Shown one piece after another: positions 7,225 to 14,057 of a DNA stretch of 15,226 nucleotides (within the stretch, counting starts at the first letter, position 1; each line of letters opens with the position of its first letter). The translations under genes were made by a program, and so were the position numbers. Below the pieces are notes generated by a model, which had not been told where the DNA came from, made no database searches, and saw only the letters and a program-made list of their open reading frames with translations. Source of the stretch: Anaerolineaceae bacterium (lineage in GTDB: Bacteria > Chloroflexota > Anaerolineae > Anaerolineales > Anaerolineaceae); the NCBI GenBank assembly GCA_014860845.1, contig JACZIY010000231.1, positions 1 through 15,226 of the forward strand, given 5' to 3'.

Positions 7225-10154
7225 GTCTGCATCTCCCGGATCTGTTGGTTTTTCCAGGCTTGCAATAGATCTTCCATTCTCATCTTCAGCCAAAAATATT
7301 CACCATTCATGATCTCTATGACTTGCTCCGATAAAACCTTACCAATGAGTCGCATGGGTTTGCTCCCAAAGTGCGTTTCAAAAGCTACCTGATCCTGTTT
7401 TGCAACTTCCAGCAGGATGCAGCCACCTGTTTCACCAAAAGTCTCGCGGTATGCATGGAACTCATCCAACCACAGTCGCAAACCCAATCGTCCGCCTATT
7501 GCCATCTCGGCTGCAGCGACCCCAAGACCGCCTTCACTCACATCATGAGCCGACTGAATCCAGCCTGCTTGATTGGCCTGATAGATTTTTAGATACAACT
7601 CAGGCGTTTCAGGATGACAGGCAGGCATACCCTCCTCAATCACCGGCATATCCTTGATTAAATTATGGTGGCTGCCGCCAAAGCGCGGAGTAAAATAGCC
7701 AACCAGATAAAGCAGATTGCCTGCCTGTTTCAAATCACTGGTCAATGACAATCGCCAATCCGGGATCACCCCCATGGCTGAGATTAATAGCGTCGGTGGG
7801 ATGGCATGCCGTAACCCGTCCGAGCCGAGATATTCATTATTAAAGGAATCCTTGCCGCTGATGAAAGGCGTCCCATAGCGCAAGGCACCGTCATAACAGG
7901 CCTGGGCAGCCTGTACCAGATCACCCATGGTTTCCGGGCGAGTCGGATCACCCCAGCAGAAATTATCCAGGATGGCAATCTGATCCGGGTCAGCCCCACA
8001 ACAGAGCGCATTACGGACGGCTTCATCGATGGCATGCAGGGTCATCTGATATGGATCCTGCTTGCCATATTCGGGGTTCATCCCGGCAGCGAGTACCAAA
8101 GCCTGATCTCCGGTGACAAATAATGGTTTGATCACACAGCCATCCGCAGGTCCATCATCCAGGACCCCACACAGGGGTTTGACCACCGTCCCGCCCTGTA
8201 CCTCATGGTCGTACACGCGGATCACACTTTCTTTGGAGGTGATGTTGGGGTGGGCTAACAGGCGTAATAAGCGTTCTTCCGCATCACCTGCTGGATATTT
8301 TGCATCGGGATTCATCCAACCGGGTGGATGTTGGGGGGTGCGAATGGTTGCCTGCAGTTTGCGTTGTGGTAAGCCATGATGCAGGAACTGGTTATCCAGA
8401 TCCAGCACCTCCTGATCCTGGTAATAAACCCGGATGCGACCACTGCCATTGAACTCCCCGATATTGGTGATCTCTACATCATATTTCTCGCATAACTCTT
8501 CTAAGACATCCAGATTCTGCTGAGGGACAGCAATCACCATACGCTCCTGAGCTTCTGAAAGCCAAATCTCCCAGGGTTCCAATCCGGGGTATTTCAGCAG
8601 TACGTCCGCCAGCTGCACCTCGCCCCCGCAATCACTGGCCATCTCTCCCACTGCTGAGGACAACCCGCCCGCACCACAATCGGTGATGGCATGGTAGAGT
8701 TGTTGATCTCGCGCTTCCATGAGAACATCCACCAGACCTTTCTCGACAATCGGCGCACCAATCTGTACCGAAGCCCCTGAGACCTCACCCGTTTGAGCGT
8801 CCATTGTCATCGAGGAAAAGGTTGCGCCGCGTAGTCCATCCCGCCCAGTTTTACCTCCCAGAACGATGATATAGTCTCCGGGTTGGACATCCCGCGGATG
8901 TGAGTCACGCGGTGCCAGACCGATACAACCGCAAAATACCAGCGGGTTGGCGGTATAGCCTGGATCAAAATAAATCGCGCCATTCACGGTCGGAATACCC
9001 ATTTTGTTGCCATAATCCTGAATCCCGCTCACGACCCCGGAAGCGATCCGGCGAGGATGCAGGACACCATCCGGCAGGGTATCCGCGGACTGATCCTGCG
9101 GTCCAAAACAGAGGATATCCGTTGCGGCAATCGGTTTGGCTGAAACGCCGATCACATCGCGAATCACACCTCCGATGCCAGTGTTAGCGCCTCCGAACGG
9201 CTCGATGGCTGAGGGATGGTTATGGGTCTCTACCTTAAAAGAAAGCTCATGTTGCTCGCCAAATTCGATGATCCCGGCATTGTCGCGGAATGCTGATAAT
9301 ACCCAGGGTTTATTCAGTTGGCGCGTGGCTGCGCGGATCGTCTGGTCGAAAAGATGCTTGTATTGTTGAGGAAAACGATCATCCTCCGAACTGGGATTAT
9401 TCACTTCTACCATCGCTTTAAAGGTTTTGTGTACGCAATGCTCGCTCCAGGTCTGGGCAATCATCTCGAACTCCACATCGCTGAGATCACGTCCTTCACG
9501 CTGGCAATAGGCCTGGATAGCCTGCATTTCCTCCAGATTCAAGGCTGCCCGGCGCTCCTGGGAAAGCCGCAATAATTGCTCTGCAGACATTTCGGCCAGT
9601 TGGAATCGTTCCACCTTTCCCGCAGCGATGGTTTCCTGTGGAAAGCTGGGGGTGATTCTTACCAGGGCATAATACTGAATGACAGCATTGGCGAACAGTC
9701 GTTTTGCCAACTGGTGCATCAGATTTGGCGTCAGGTTTTCACCACGGACTACAAAACGCTGACCACTGGAGGCTGCATCCACTTCATAATTGTTGATCAT
9801 CCGGGTTGCCCGCAGTAGCTGTTCAGCGACCGGATCGGTTACACCGGGTCGATAGGTTACTTCTACCACCATTTCCTGGGTGGATGTGTGTGGCTCTTCC
9901 TCAGTGGATATGTGGAATTCCTGCCAGTCTACCTGCTGGTTAACCGGGTCATGAAGGATTCTTTCTGCGATTTCTGCCAATTGGTCCTCATTGAGCTGTC
10001 CACGCAAGAAGTACAAGTCGGAGCAATGGATGGATTGGATCTGATCAAGCCCCAAAGCGCGAGTATCGCTCAGAAAACCCTGAGCACGCGGGTCATTTGA
10101 TGTGGATGGCTGTACTTCAAAACGGTAAACATGCTGCGCAGAAGAGATCGACAT
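7221..10154 (-). CDS. purL: FGAM synthase large subunit with two fused PurS-like domains (PurSL)
   Basis: The 977-residue protein makes FGAM from FGAR, ATP and ammonia supplied by PurQ. It starts with two PurS-like units, about residues 8-83 and 94-168. They share NDPRAQGFLSDTRALG against TDPVAEQLLRATRMI, and FLRGQLNEDQLAEIAERIL against FVVRGENLTPNLMHQLAKRL. The small-PurL part follows: WSEHCVHKT (His239, the conserved SEHC motif), KVETHNHPSAIEPFGGANTG, GGVIRDVIGVSAKPIA, LGGKTGRDGLRGATFSS, DCGAGGLSSAVGEMASD, and in the second half SGKDSFNNEY and SAHDVSEGGLGVAAAEMA. No glutaminase domain is attached; PurQ is the next gene. The ATG at 10154 follows GAGGTG by 3 bases. An in-frame GTG at 10160 is part of that Shine-Dalgarno sequence, so it is less likely to be the start. 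First gene of the operon. Confidence 0.95.
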   Translation of the reverse strand: MSISSAQHVYRFEVQPSTSNDPRAQGFLSDTRALGLDQIQSIHCSDLYFLRGQLNEDQLAEIAERILHDPVNQQVDWQEFHISTEEEPHTSTQEMVVEVTYRPGVTDPVAEQLLRATRMINNYEVDAASSGQRFVVRGENLTPNLMHQLAKRLFANAVIQYYALVRITPSFPQETIAAGKVERFQLAEMSAEQLLRLSQERRAALNLEEMQAIQAYCQREGRDLSDVEFEMIAQTWSEHCVHKTFKAMVEVNNPSSEDDRFPQQYKHLFDQTIRAATRQLNKPWVLSAFRDNAGIIEFGEQHELSFKVETHNHPSAIEPFGGANTGIGGVIRDVIGVSAKPIAATDILCFGPQDQSADTLPDGVLHPRRIASGVVSGIQDYGNKMGIPTVNGAIYFDPGYTANPLVFCGCIGLAPRDSHPRDVQPGDYIIVLGGKTGRDGLRGATFSSMTMDAQTGEVSGASVQIGAPIVEKGLVDVLMEARDQQLYHAITDCGAGGLSSAVGEMASDCGGEVQLADVLLKYPGLEPWEIWLSEAQERMVIAVPQQNLDVLEELCEKYDVEITNIGEFNGSGRIRVYYQDQEVLDLDNQFLHHGLPQRKLQATIRTPQHPPGWMNPDAKYPAGDAEERLLRLLAHPNITSKESVIRVYDHEVQGGTVVKPLCGVLDDGPADGCVIKPLFVTGDQALVLAAGMNPEYGKQDPYQMTLHAIDEAVRNALCCGADPDQIAILDNFCWGDPTRPETMGDLVQAAQACYDGALRYGTPFISGKDSFNNEYLGSDGLRHAIPPTLLISAMGVIPDWRLSLTSDLKQAGNLLYLVGYFTPRFGGSHHNLIKDMPVIEEGMPACHPETPELYLKIYQANQAGWIQSAHDVSEGGLGVAAAEMAIGGRLGLRLWLDEFHAYRETFGETGGCILLEVAKQDQVAFETHFGSKPMRLIGKVLSEQVIEIMNGEYFWLKMRMEDLLQAWKNQQIREMQT

Positions 10155-10157
10155 AGG

Positions 10158-10163
10158 CACCTC
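10158..10163 (-). promoter_or_regulatory. Ribosome binding site of purSL
   Basis: GAGGTG on the minus strand lies 3 bases before the ATG at 10154. The GTG within it is in frame and could be taken for a start, but its role in ribosome binding makes the ATG the better choice. Confidence 0.6.
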
Positions 10164-10183
10164 GGAAAATTAAACAAAAAAGA

Positions 10184-10217
10184 ATTTTATACCCGTACAG
10201 AGCGCTTGTCTAGTCAA
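10184..10217 (-). promoter_or_regulatory. Candidate promoter of the pur operon
   Basis: On the minus strand TAGACA (10212-10207) and TAAAAT (10189-10184) are separated by 17 bases, an acceptable sigma70-type pair. An alternative reading is TTGACT (10217-10212) with TATAAA (10191-10186), but the spacer is then 20 bases. Either way transcription would begin about 20-25 bases before the purSL start. That leaves no room for a riboswitch or attenuator leader, so control would have to act at initiation. No E. coli PurR or Bacillus PurBox palindrome is evident. Confidence 0.5.
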
Positions 10218-10248
10218 TTTGTGTCATGAATTTGATGCTTGTTCACTG

Positions 10249-12078
10249 CTAAAGGCGTTCAGATGTCTTCTCACAAAACTGCCTGGCCACTTCAATGGAA
10301 GCATTTTCCCCCACCATGGTCAGTAAATCATTGGCGAGTATTATCGTGTTCCCTTTTGGAATAATTACCTGATTTCCACGTTTTATACTTGCGATGACAA
10401 AGTGTTTAGGCCATTGGATATCCATCACCTGCTGCCCATCACAGGCAGCTCCAGAATCAACCACAACGTCACTAACCGTTGCAGAGCCGGATAAGCCCTC
10501 ATTCAAACGTTGTGGCAGTGATTCTTGTGGTACATACCAAAATTCTTCATCCTCATTATCGAGCGCAGCATCGATTTCAGATGTCAATGTTTCAAAAATC
10601 TCTTCAGAAATAACGCCGTCACTACGCATGCCCAGGTATGCAGAACGTTGTGCACGTAGAATCTCACGACGTGCCAGTTCCAATTCTTCAGATTCCAGTT
10701 TTGGTTCCACACGCAGTAATTGGCGGACAGAATCTGCGAGTAAGGCAGTCTGTGTTTGTAATTTGGGTTTGATGCGCTCCCAGGCAGGTGTGGATATCAG
10801 TCCTTCCCGGTATCGCCGTTCAATATGAGCTTCTGCAGATTTTAATGCATTCAGTCGTGCATGCCGTTGTTCATAATCGATCTGGACGGGTGTGGTAGTG
10901 ATGATGCCTAACTTTCGGACCAGTGGCCGCATCGTTGTGGCTTGAATCAATAGGGTAAATAGTGCTACGCCAAAAGCCATTGTGCGGAGGAGAAAACGGT
11001 CATCACCAAACGTGGCTGGCAAACTGAGCGCTAAAGCCAGACTTAGTGCACCACGTAAACCACCCCAGGCAATGACATGACGCCAACGCAACGAGATAGG
11101 CTCACTGATGCGATTTGTGATCCATCCCAAGCCATATACAACGATCATCCTTGCAACCAATACCGCTCCAATTGACCACGCTATCGGTTGCCATGATTGG
11201 AATAATGCCCAGATGTCAACATCCAGTCCAATCAACAAAAATACCAGAGAGTTTACCAGAAAGGTGATGTACTCCCAAAAATTGTATAGCACAATGCGGG
11301 TGGTAGGACTCATACCTTGAGGTCCTAAACTGCCAGTAATCAAACCTGCTGCTACCACCGCCAGCACACCACTGAAATGCAATTGTTCTGCCAATAAATA
11401 GGATCCATAAGCCAGAACCGTAGTCAGTGTGATCTCGATCAGATAATCGTCAATTCTGGAAATCAGCCGGGAAATAACCCATCCCAGCAGCAATCCCAGC
11501 ATAACCCCACCCACCGCTACTTTGATAAATTCCAATACTCCACTTAGTAAATTGAATTCACCGGTGATCGCAATTGCCAGCATCAAATTGAATAACACCA
11601 ATGCTGTACCATCGTTGAGTAAACTTTCCCCTTCAACCAGAACGGATAATCGTTTCGGGACACCCAGCAATCGGAAGAGAGAGACCACTGCGACAGGATC
11701 GGTTGCGGCGACCAGCGACCCAAACACCAATGCAGCCGGTAAAGCCAGACTGGTTCCAAAGGAAACAATGCCACCGACGATGAATGTCGTCAATAGAACA
11801 CCCGGTACAGCCATGAGCAGAATAGATGTCAGGTTACGACGTAACTCGGTAAGGTTGAGGTGAAAGGCAGCTTCGAATACCAGCGGAGGAACAAAGAGTG
11901 CCAGGATCAATTCCGGGGTTAATTCAAAATTCAATGGGGATTGCGCAGTTAAAAATAAACCTACTACTACCAAAGCGACAGTATAAGGAATATGCAAGCG
12001 TCTTACAACAATCGCAACCAGGGATGCGATCAGGAGCAGTTCAATGATAAGCGTTTCAGTACTGAGAAATTGTTGCAT
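10249..12078 (-). CDS. CPA1-family Na+/H+ antiporter with C-terminal RCK_C-like domain
   Basis: The 609-residue membrane protein exchanges Na+ (or another monovalent cation) for H+. About residues 1-395 form the hydrophobic exchanger core of roughly 12 segments. It shows FVPPLVFEAAF, ATDPVAVVSLFR (Thr126-Asp127), EGESLLNDGTALVLF (Asn155-Asp156, the ND pair typical of electroneutral CPA1 exchangers) and HVIAWGGLRGALSLALALSLP. About residues 395-525 are a charged, mainly helical cytoplasmic tail. About residues 535-605 (ATVSDVVVDSGAACDGQQV through TIILANDLLTMVGE) look like an RCK_C/TrkA_C ligand-binding domain, which could gate transport in response to a nucleotide. The ATG at 12078 has only a weak AGTGAT-like Shine-Dalgarno sequence. 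It is separated from the pur operon by 94 bases and no functional link is implied. Whether the ion is Na+ or K+ cannot be read from the sequence. Confidence 0.9.
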   Translation of the reverse strand: MQQFLSTETLIIELLLIASLVAIVVRRLHIPYTVALVVVGLFLTAQSPLNFELTPELILALFVPPLVFEAAFHLNLTELRRNLTSILLMAVPGVLLTTFIVGGIVSFGTSLALPAALVFGSLVAATDPVAVVSLFRLLGVPKRLSVLVEGESLLNDGTALVLFNLMLAIAITGEFNLLSGVLEFIKVAVGGVMLGLLLGWVISRLISRIDDYLIEITLTTVLAYGSYLLAEQLHFSGVLAVVAAGLITGSLGPQGMSPTTRIVLYNFWEYITFLVNSLVFLLIGLDVDIWALFQSWQPIAWSIGAVLVARMIVVYGLGWITNRISEPISLRWRHVIAWGGLRGALSLALALSLPATFGDDRFLLRTMAFGVALFTLLIQATTMRPLVRKLGIITTTPVQIDYEQRHARLNALKSAEAHIERRYREGLISTPAWERIKPKLQTQTALLADSVRQLLRVEPKLESEELELARREILRAQRSAYLGMRSDGVISEEIFETLTSEIDAALDNEDEEFWYVPQESLPQRLNEGLSGSATVSDVVVDSGAACDGQQVMDIQWPKHFVIASIKRGNQVIIPKGNTIILANDLLTMVGENASIEVARQFCEKTSERL

Positions 12079-12096
12079 AGGATCACTTGTTGATTA

Positions 12097-12102
12097 ATTA
12101 TA
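12097..12102 (-). promoter_or_regulatory. -10 element of a candidate antiporter promoter
   Basis: TATAAT, a perfect -10 hexamer, lies on the minus strand 18 bases before the antiporter ATG, so the leader would be only about 12 bases. No good -35 is found at 16-18 bases. That position (12120-12125) falls in the first unit of the heptamer repeat, reading CTCAAC. Confidence 0.45.
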
Positions 12103-12119
12103 CTATTGTAGGAGTAAAA

Positions 12120-12161
12120 GTTGAGAGTTGAGAGATGAGAGTTGAGAGATGAGAGTTGAGT
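12120..12161. repeat. Heptanucleotide tandem repeat, six units of G(T/A)TGAGA
   Basis: On the plus strand the units are GTTGAGA, GTTGAGA, GATGAGA, GTTGAGA, GATGAGA and GTTGAGT, head to tail with no spacer. Degenerate copies (TATTGAGA, TTTGAGA) continue to about 12179. The array occupies most of the spacer between the hydrolase-like gene and the antiporter and abuts the antiporter promoter. Heptameric short tandem repeats are known from intergenic regions of cyanobacteria and other bacteria; their role is unsettled. Confidence 0.85.
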
Positions 12162-12201
12162 GAGTATTGAGATTTGAGAATTCAGTGATAAAAAATAAAA
12201 C

Positions 12202-12816
12202 TTAAGAACTCAACAACTTACGAATTATTTTTTCCAAACTTTCACACAAGAGAAAATACTGATTCTGGTCTTCTCTCAATTTTTGAGGAAGTTCAATATG
12301 GAAAGCTGTCCATTGATCGGTATTGATTGTGAGGGATTTAGTGGCTCTGAAGTGAATCTGAACAAAATCACCGCTGATGGTGTAGTTACGTAATGATGGA
12401 TGACTGGAAAATTTGCTGAATAACTGGTTGGCAATTTTCTCAGATAGAATGGACTTAACCAGGGAGCCGGATGAAATTTCAATATCAAAATGCGCGGATT
12501 GACCGGCGTGACCGTGGATTTCAATCAGTATCTTTGGGGCTATTTCTTCAATTTTCTTGAAATAATCACTGCTTTTGTATTTATTTGGGTCAATGAAATA
12601 ATTTCCGGCAATCAAACAGGGACAATCCAGCAATTGGGATAGACGATAACCAATGAATCCGGTATTCTCATCGGAAGTAGGATGGCTTTCGCAAGGTATT
12701 TTCGAAACACCCAACGGGGCGTGATGCGGAACTCCGATCATAACATCAGTGTTTCTTCCTGGCATGAAGATCAAGTAACTATTCACCGGATCATTGAGTA
12801 ATGTTTCTATGGTCAT
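12202..12816 (-). CDS. Putative metal-dependent hydrolase, N-formylglutamate amidohydrolase-like (204 aa)
   Basis: I do not recognise this gene with certainty. The motifs follow the N-formylglutamate amidohydrolase pattern: VPHHAP (His31-His32), SDENTGFIGYRLS (Asp49/Glu50), an IDPNKY segment (residues 75-80, in the place of the family's D-x-N-R), IEIHGHAG (Glu99, His101) and HFDIEISSG. In such enzymes the first His, an acidic residue and the later His bind zinc, and amide or peptide bonds are cleaved. There is no signal peptide or membrane segment, so it is probably cytoplasmic. The substrate is unknown, and no hut-type histidine-degradation genes are nearby. The base composition is visibly richer in A/T than its neighbours, with many AAA, ATT and TTT codons, which could mean recent acquisition or lower expression. 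The ATG at 12816 follows GAGGGATTAGGG. Confidence 0.6.
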   Translation of the reverse strand: MTIETLLNDPVNSYLIFMPGRNTDVMIGVPHHAPLGVSKIPCESHPTSDENTGFIGYRLSQLLDCPCLIAGNYFIDPNKYKSSDYFKKIEEIAPKILIEIHGHAGQSAHFDIEISSGSLVKSILSEKIANQLFSKFSSHPSLRNYTISGDFVQIHFRATKSLTINTDQWTAFHIELPQKLREDQNQYFLLCESLEKIIRKLLSS

Positions 12817-12852
12817 AAACCCTAATCCCTCTTATTTTTACATTACTATACA

Positions 12853-12915
12853 GGAAAATTTGACTCGTTGCAAATCAGCGAGTAGGGTGCGTCACCGACG
12901 GACCCTGCGTTTTCC
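12853..12915. repeat. Folded palindromic intergenic element (two hairpins inside an outer stem)
   Basis: GGAAAA (12853-12858) pairs with TTTTCC (12910-12915). Inside, ACTCGTTG (12863-12870) pairs with CAGCGAGT (12876-12883) with one G-T mismatch and a 5-base loop. AGGGTGCGT (12884-12892) pairs with ACGGACCCT (12898-12906) with one mismatch and a CACCG loop. Together they would form a three-way junction. The GGTGCGTCACCGACG core resembles palindromes scattered in intergenic regions of many bacteria, so a dispersed REP/MITE-like element is the first guess. A structured leader in the transcript of the gene at 12202-12816 is the alternative. Confidence 0.6.
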
Positions 12916-12952
12916 ATAACAAAAATAACACCAATCACGGAAGCCTTACAAT

Positions 12953-12980
12953 AGTATATTCCCGCATTCCTTTGATACAA
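12953..12980 (-). promoter_or_regulatory. Candidate promoter for the hydrolase-like gene
   Basis: On the minus strand TTGTAT (12980-12975) and TATACT (12958-12953) are 16 bases apart. Transcription from about 12946 would give a leader of about 130 bases to the gene starting at 12816, and that leader would include the folded element at 12853-12915. Confidence 0.4.
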
Positions 12981-12981
12981 T
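12973..12981 (+). promoter_or_regulatory. Candidate extended -10 promoter for the nucleotidyltransferase gene
   Basis: TGATACAAT fits an extended -10 (TGn followed by a TATAAT-like hexamer); no good -35 lies upstream. The start site would be near 12988, about 23 bases before the TTG start. The element overlaps the -35 of the opposing promoter, so the two could compete for RNA polymerase. Confidence 0.4.
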
Positions 12982-12999
12982 AAGGCTATACCAAACGTT

Positions 13000-13006
13000 G
13001 GGAGGA
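13000..13006 (+). promoter_or_regulatory. Ribosome binding site supporting a TTG start
   Basis: GGGAGGA lies 4 bases before TTG at 13011. The strength and spacing of this site, and the fact that the conserved N-terminal strand of the protein begins immediately after, argue that TTG is the true initiation codon. Confidence 0.75.
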
Positions 13007-13010
13007 ACTT

Positions 13011-14021
13011 TTGACAAAAATAAAAATTGCTATTCCCATGGCGGGTTTGGGTTCACGTATGCGCCCGCATACATGGAGTAAACCCAAACCGCTGATCTCT
13101 GTTGCTGGTAAAACCTTCTTCGATTATGTGCTCGGACAATTTGATACATTGCCCGAAACATTTGACCCTGAATTTATCTTCATTGTGGGACCCAACCAGC
13201 AGGAACAGGTCGAAGCACATATGCAGAAATATCATCCGCAAAAGGTCTTCCACTTTGTTTTGCAATCAGATATGCGTGGGCAGTCGCATGCGCTTTTCCA
13301 GGCACGCGAGTACCTTAAAGACAACCCCATGTTGATGACATTCTCAGATACCCTGATCCAGACCGATCTGTCTGTGTTGCGTGACAAAAACCTCCAATCA
13401 GGTGTGTGGGTCAAACCAGTCCCTGATCCACGCCGCTTTGGGGTGGCTGTGATTAATGATGACGACACCGTTGTGAAACTGGTTGAAAAACCAGATAGCA
13501 TTGAGAATAATCTTGCTATGGTGGGTTTCTATTATTTTTCCAATGGCAGTCTCCTGATTAACGCCATCGAAGAGCAAATGCAGCGGGAAATTACCCTACG
13601 AGGAGAATACTTCCTGGCGGATGCAGTCAATCTGATGTTAGAAAGCGGCGTTCAGATGCGGGTTCAGCGTATCAATGTCTGGCTGGATGCGGGTATACCT
13701 GCGGCGTTGCTGGACACCAATCGCTTCCTGCTGGATCATGGCAATGATAATAGCGGCGAATGTCAGAGTGATCATCTCACCATCGTTCCTCCGGTACACA
13801 TCCATCCCAGCGCCGTGATCAAATCCGCAGTTATCGGTCCGCATGTTTCCATCGGAGCTGACTGTAAAATCGAAAATGCCATCCTGCGTAACTGTATTCT
13901 TGAGAGTGAGGTAGAAATCAGCCAGTCCATACTGGAGGAATCCATTCTTGGACGGCAGGTGCAGGTTCATGGGCAAATCACACGCCTGAATGTAGGCGAT
14001 AACTCATCTATCAAAAGCTAA
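13011..14021 (+). CDS. Sugar-phosphate nucleotidyltransferase with C-terminal left-handed beta-helix
   Basis: The 336-residue protein probably makes an NDP-sugar from an NTP and a sugar 1-phosphate. About residues 1-240 are the nucleotidyltransferase domain: IAIPMAGLGSRMRPHTWSKP followed by KPLISVAGKTFFDYVL (the variant here of the G-x-G-x-R-x-x-P-x-T-x-x-x-P-K loop), MTFSDTLI (metal-binding Asp position), KLVEKPDS, AMVGFYYF, GEYFLADAVNLML and WLDAGIPAALLDTNRFLL. About residues 255-330 show hexapeptide-repeat character (VHIHPSAVIKSAVIGPHVSI onward, then ENAILRNCILES), as in long RmlA- and GlmU-type proteins. Glucose-1-phosphate thymidylyl- or uridylyltransferase are both possible; nucleotide and sugar cannot be told from motifs. 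It starts at TTG. The next gene follows after 36 bases and is probably cotranscribed. Confidence 0.85.
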   Translation: MTKIKIAIPMAGLGSRMRPHTWSKPKPLISVAGKTFFDYVLGQFDTLPETFDPEFIFIVGPNQQEQVEAHMQKYHPQKVFHFVLQSDMRGQSHALFQAREYLKDNPMLMTFSDTLIQTDLSVLRDKNLQSGVWVKPVPDPRRFGVAVINDDDTVVKLVEKPDSIENNLAMVGFYYFSNGSLLINAIEEQMQREITLRGEYFLADAVNLMLESGVQMRVQRINVWLDAGIPAALLDTNRFLLDHGNDNSGECQSDHLTIVPPVHIHPSAVIKSAVIGPHVSIGADCKIENAILRNCILESEVEISQSILEESILGRQVQVHGQITRLNVGDNSSIKS

Positions 14022-14057
14022 ATAATAAGATCATTTCAAATAGATTAAGGAGACTTC

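Noticed and set aside
7225..7293. N-terminal extension of PurQ by 23 residues
   Set aside because: It overlaps purSL, lacks family similarity, and the ATGA overlap with upstream GGGAGA supports 7224.
10155..10248. Guanine or other purine riboswitch before purSL
   Set aside because: The gap is only 94 bases, the promoter candidate leaves about 25 bases of leader, and no conserved riboswitch core is visible.
10394..10828. Plus-strand open frame of 144 codons
   Set aside because: It is the antisense of the antiporter tail, is rich in Ser and Arg as expected of a shadow frame, and has no Shine-Dalgarno sequence.
12120..12180. CRISPR array
   Set aside because: The units are 7 bases and contiguous with no spacers; this is a simple tandem repeat.
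12884..12915. Rho-independent terminator
   Set aside because: The hairpin at 12884-12906 is not followed by a T-run of useful length on either strand (only TTTT after GCG), and no gene ends nearby.
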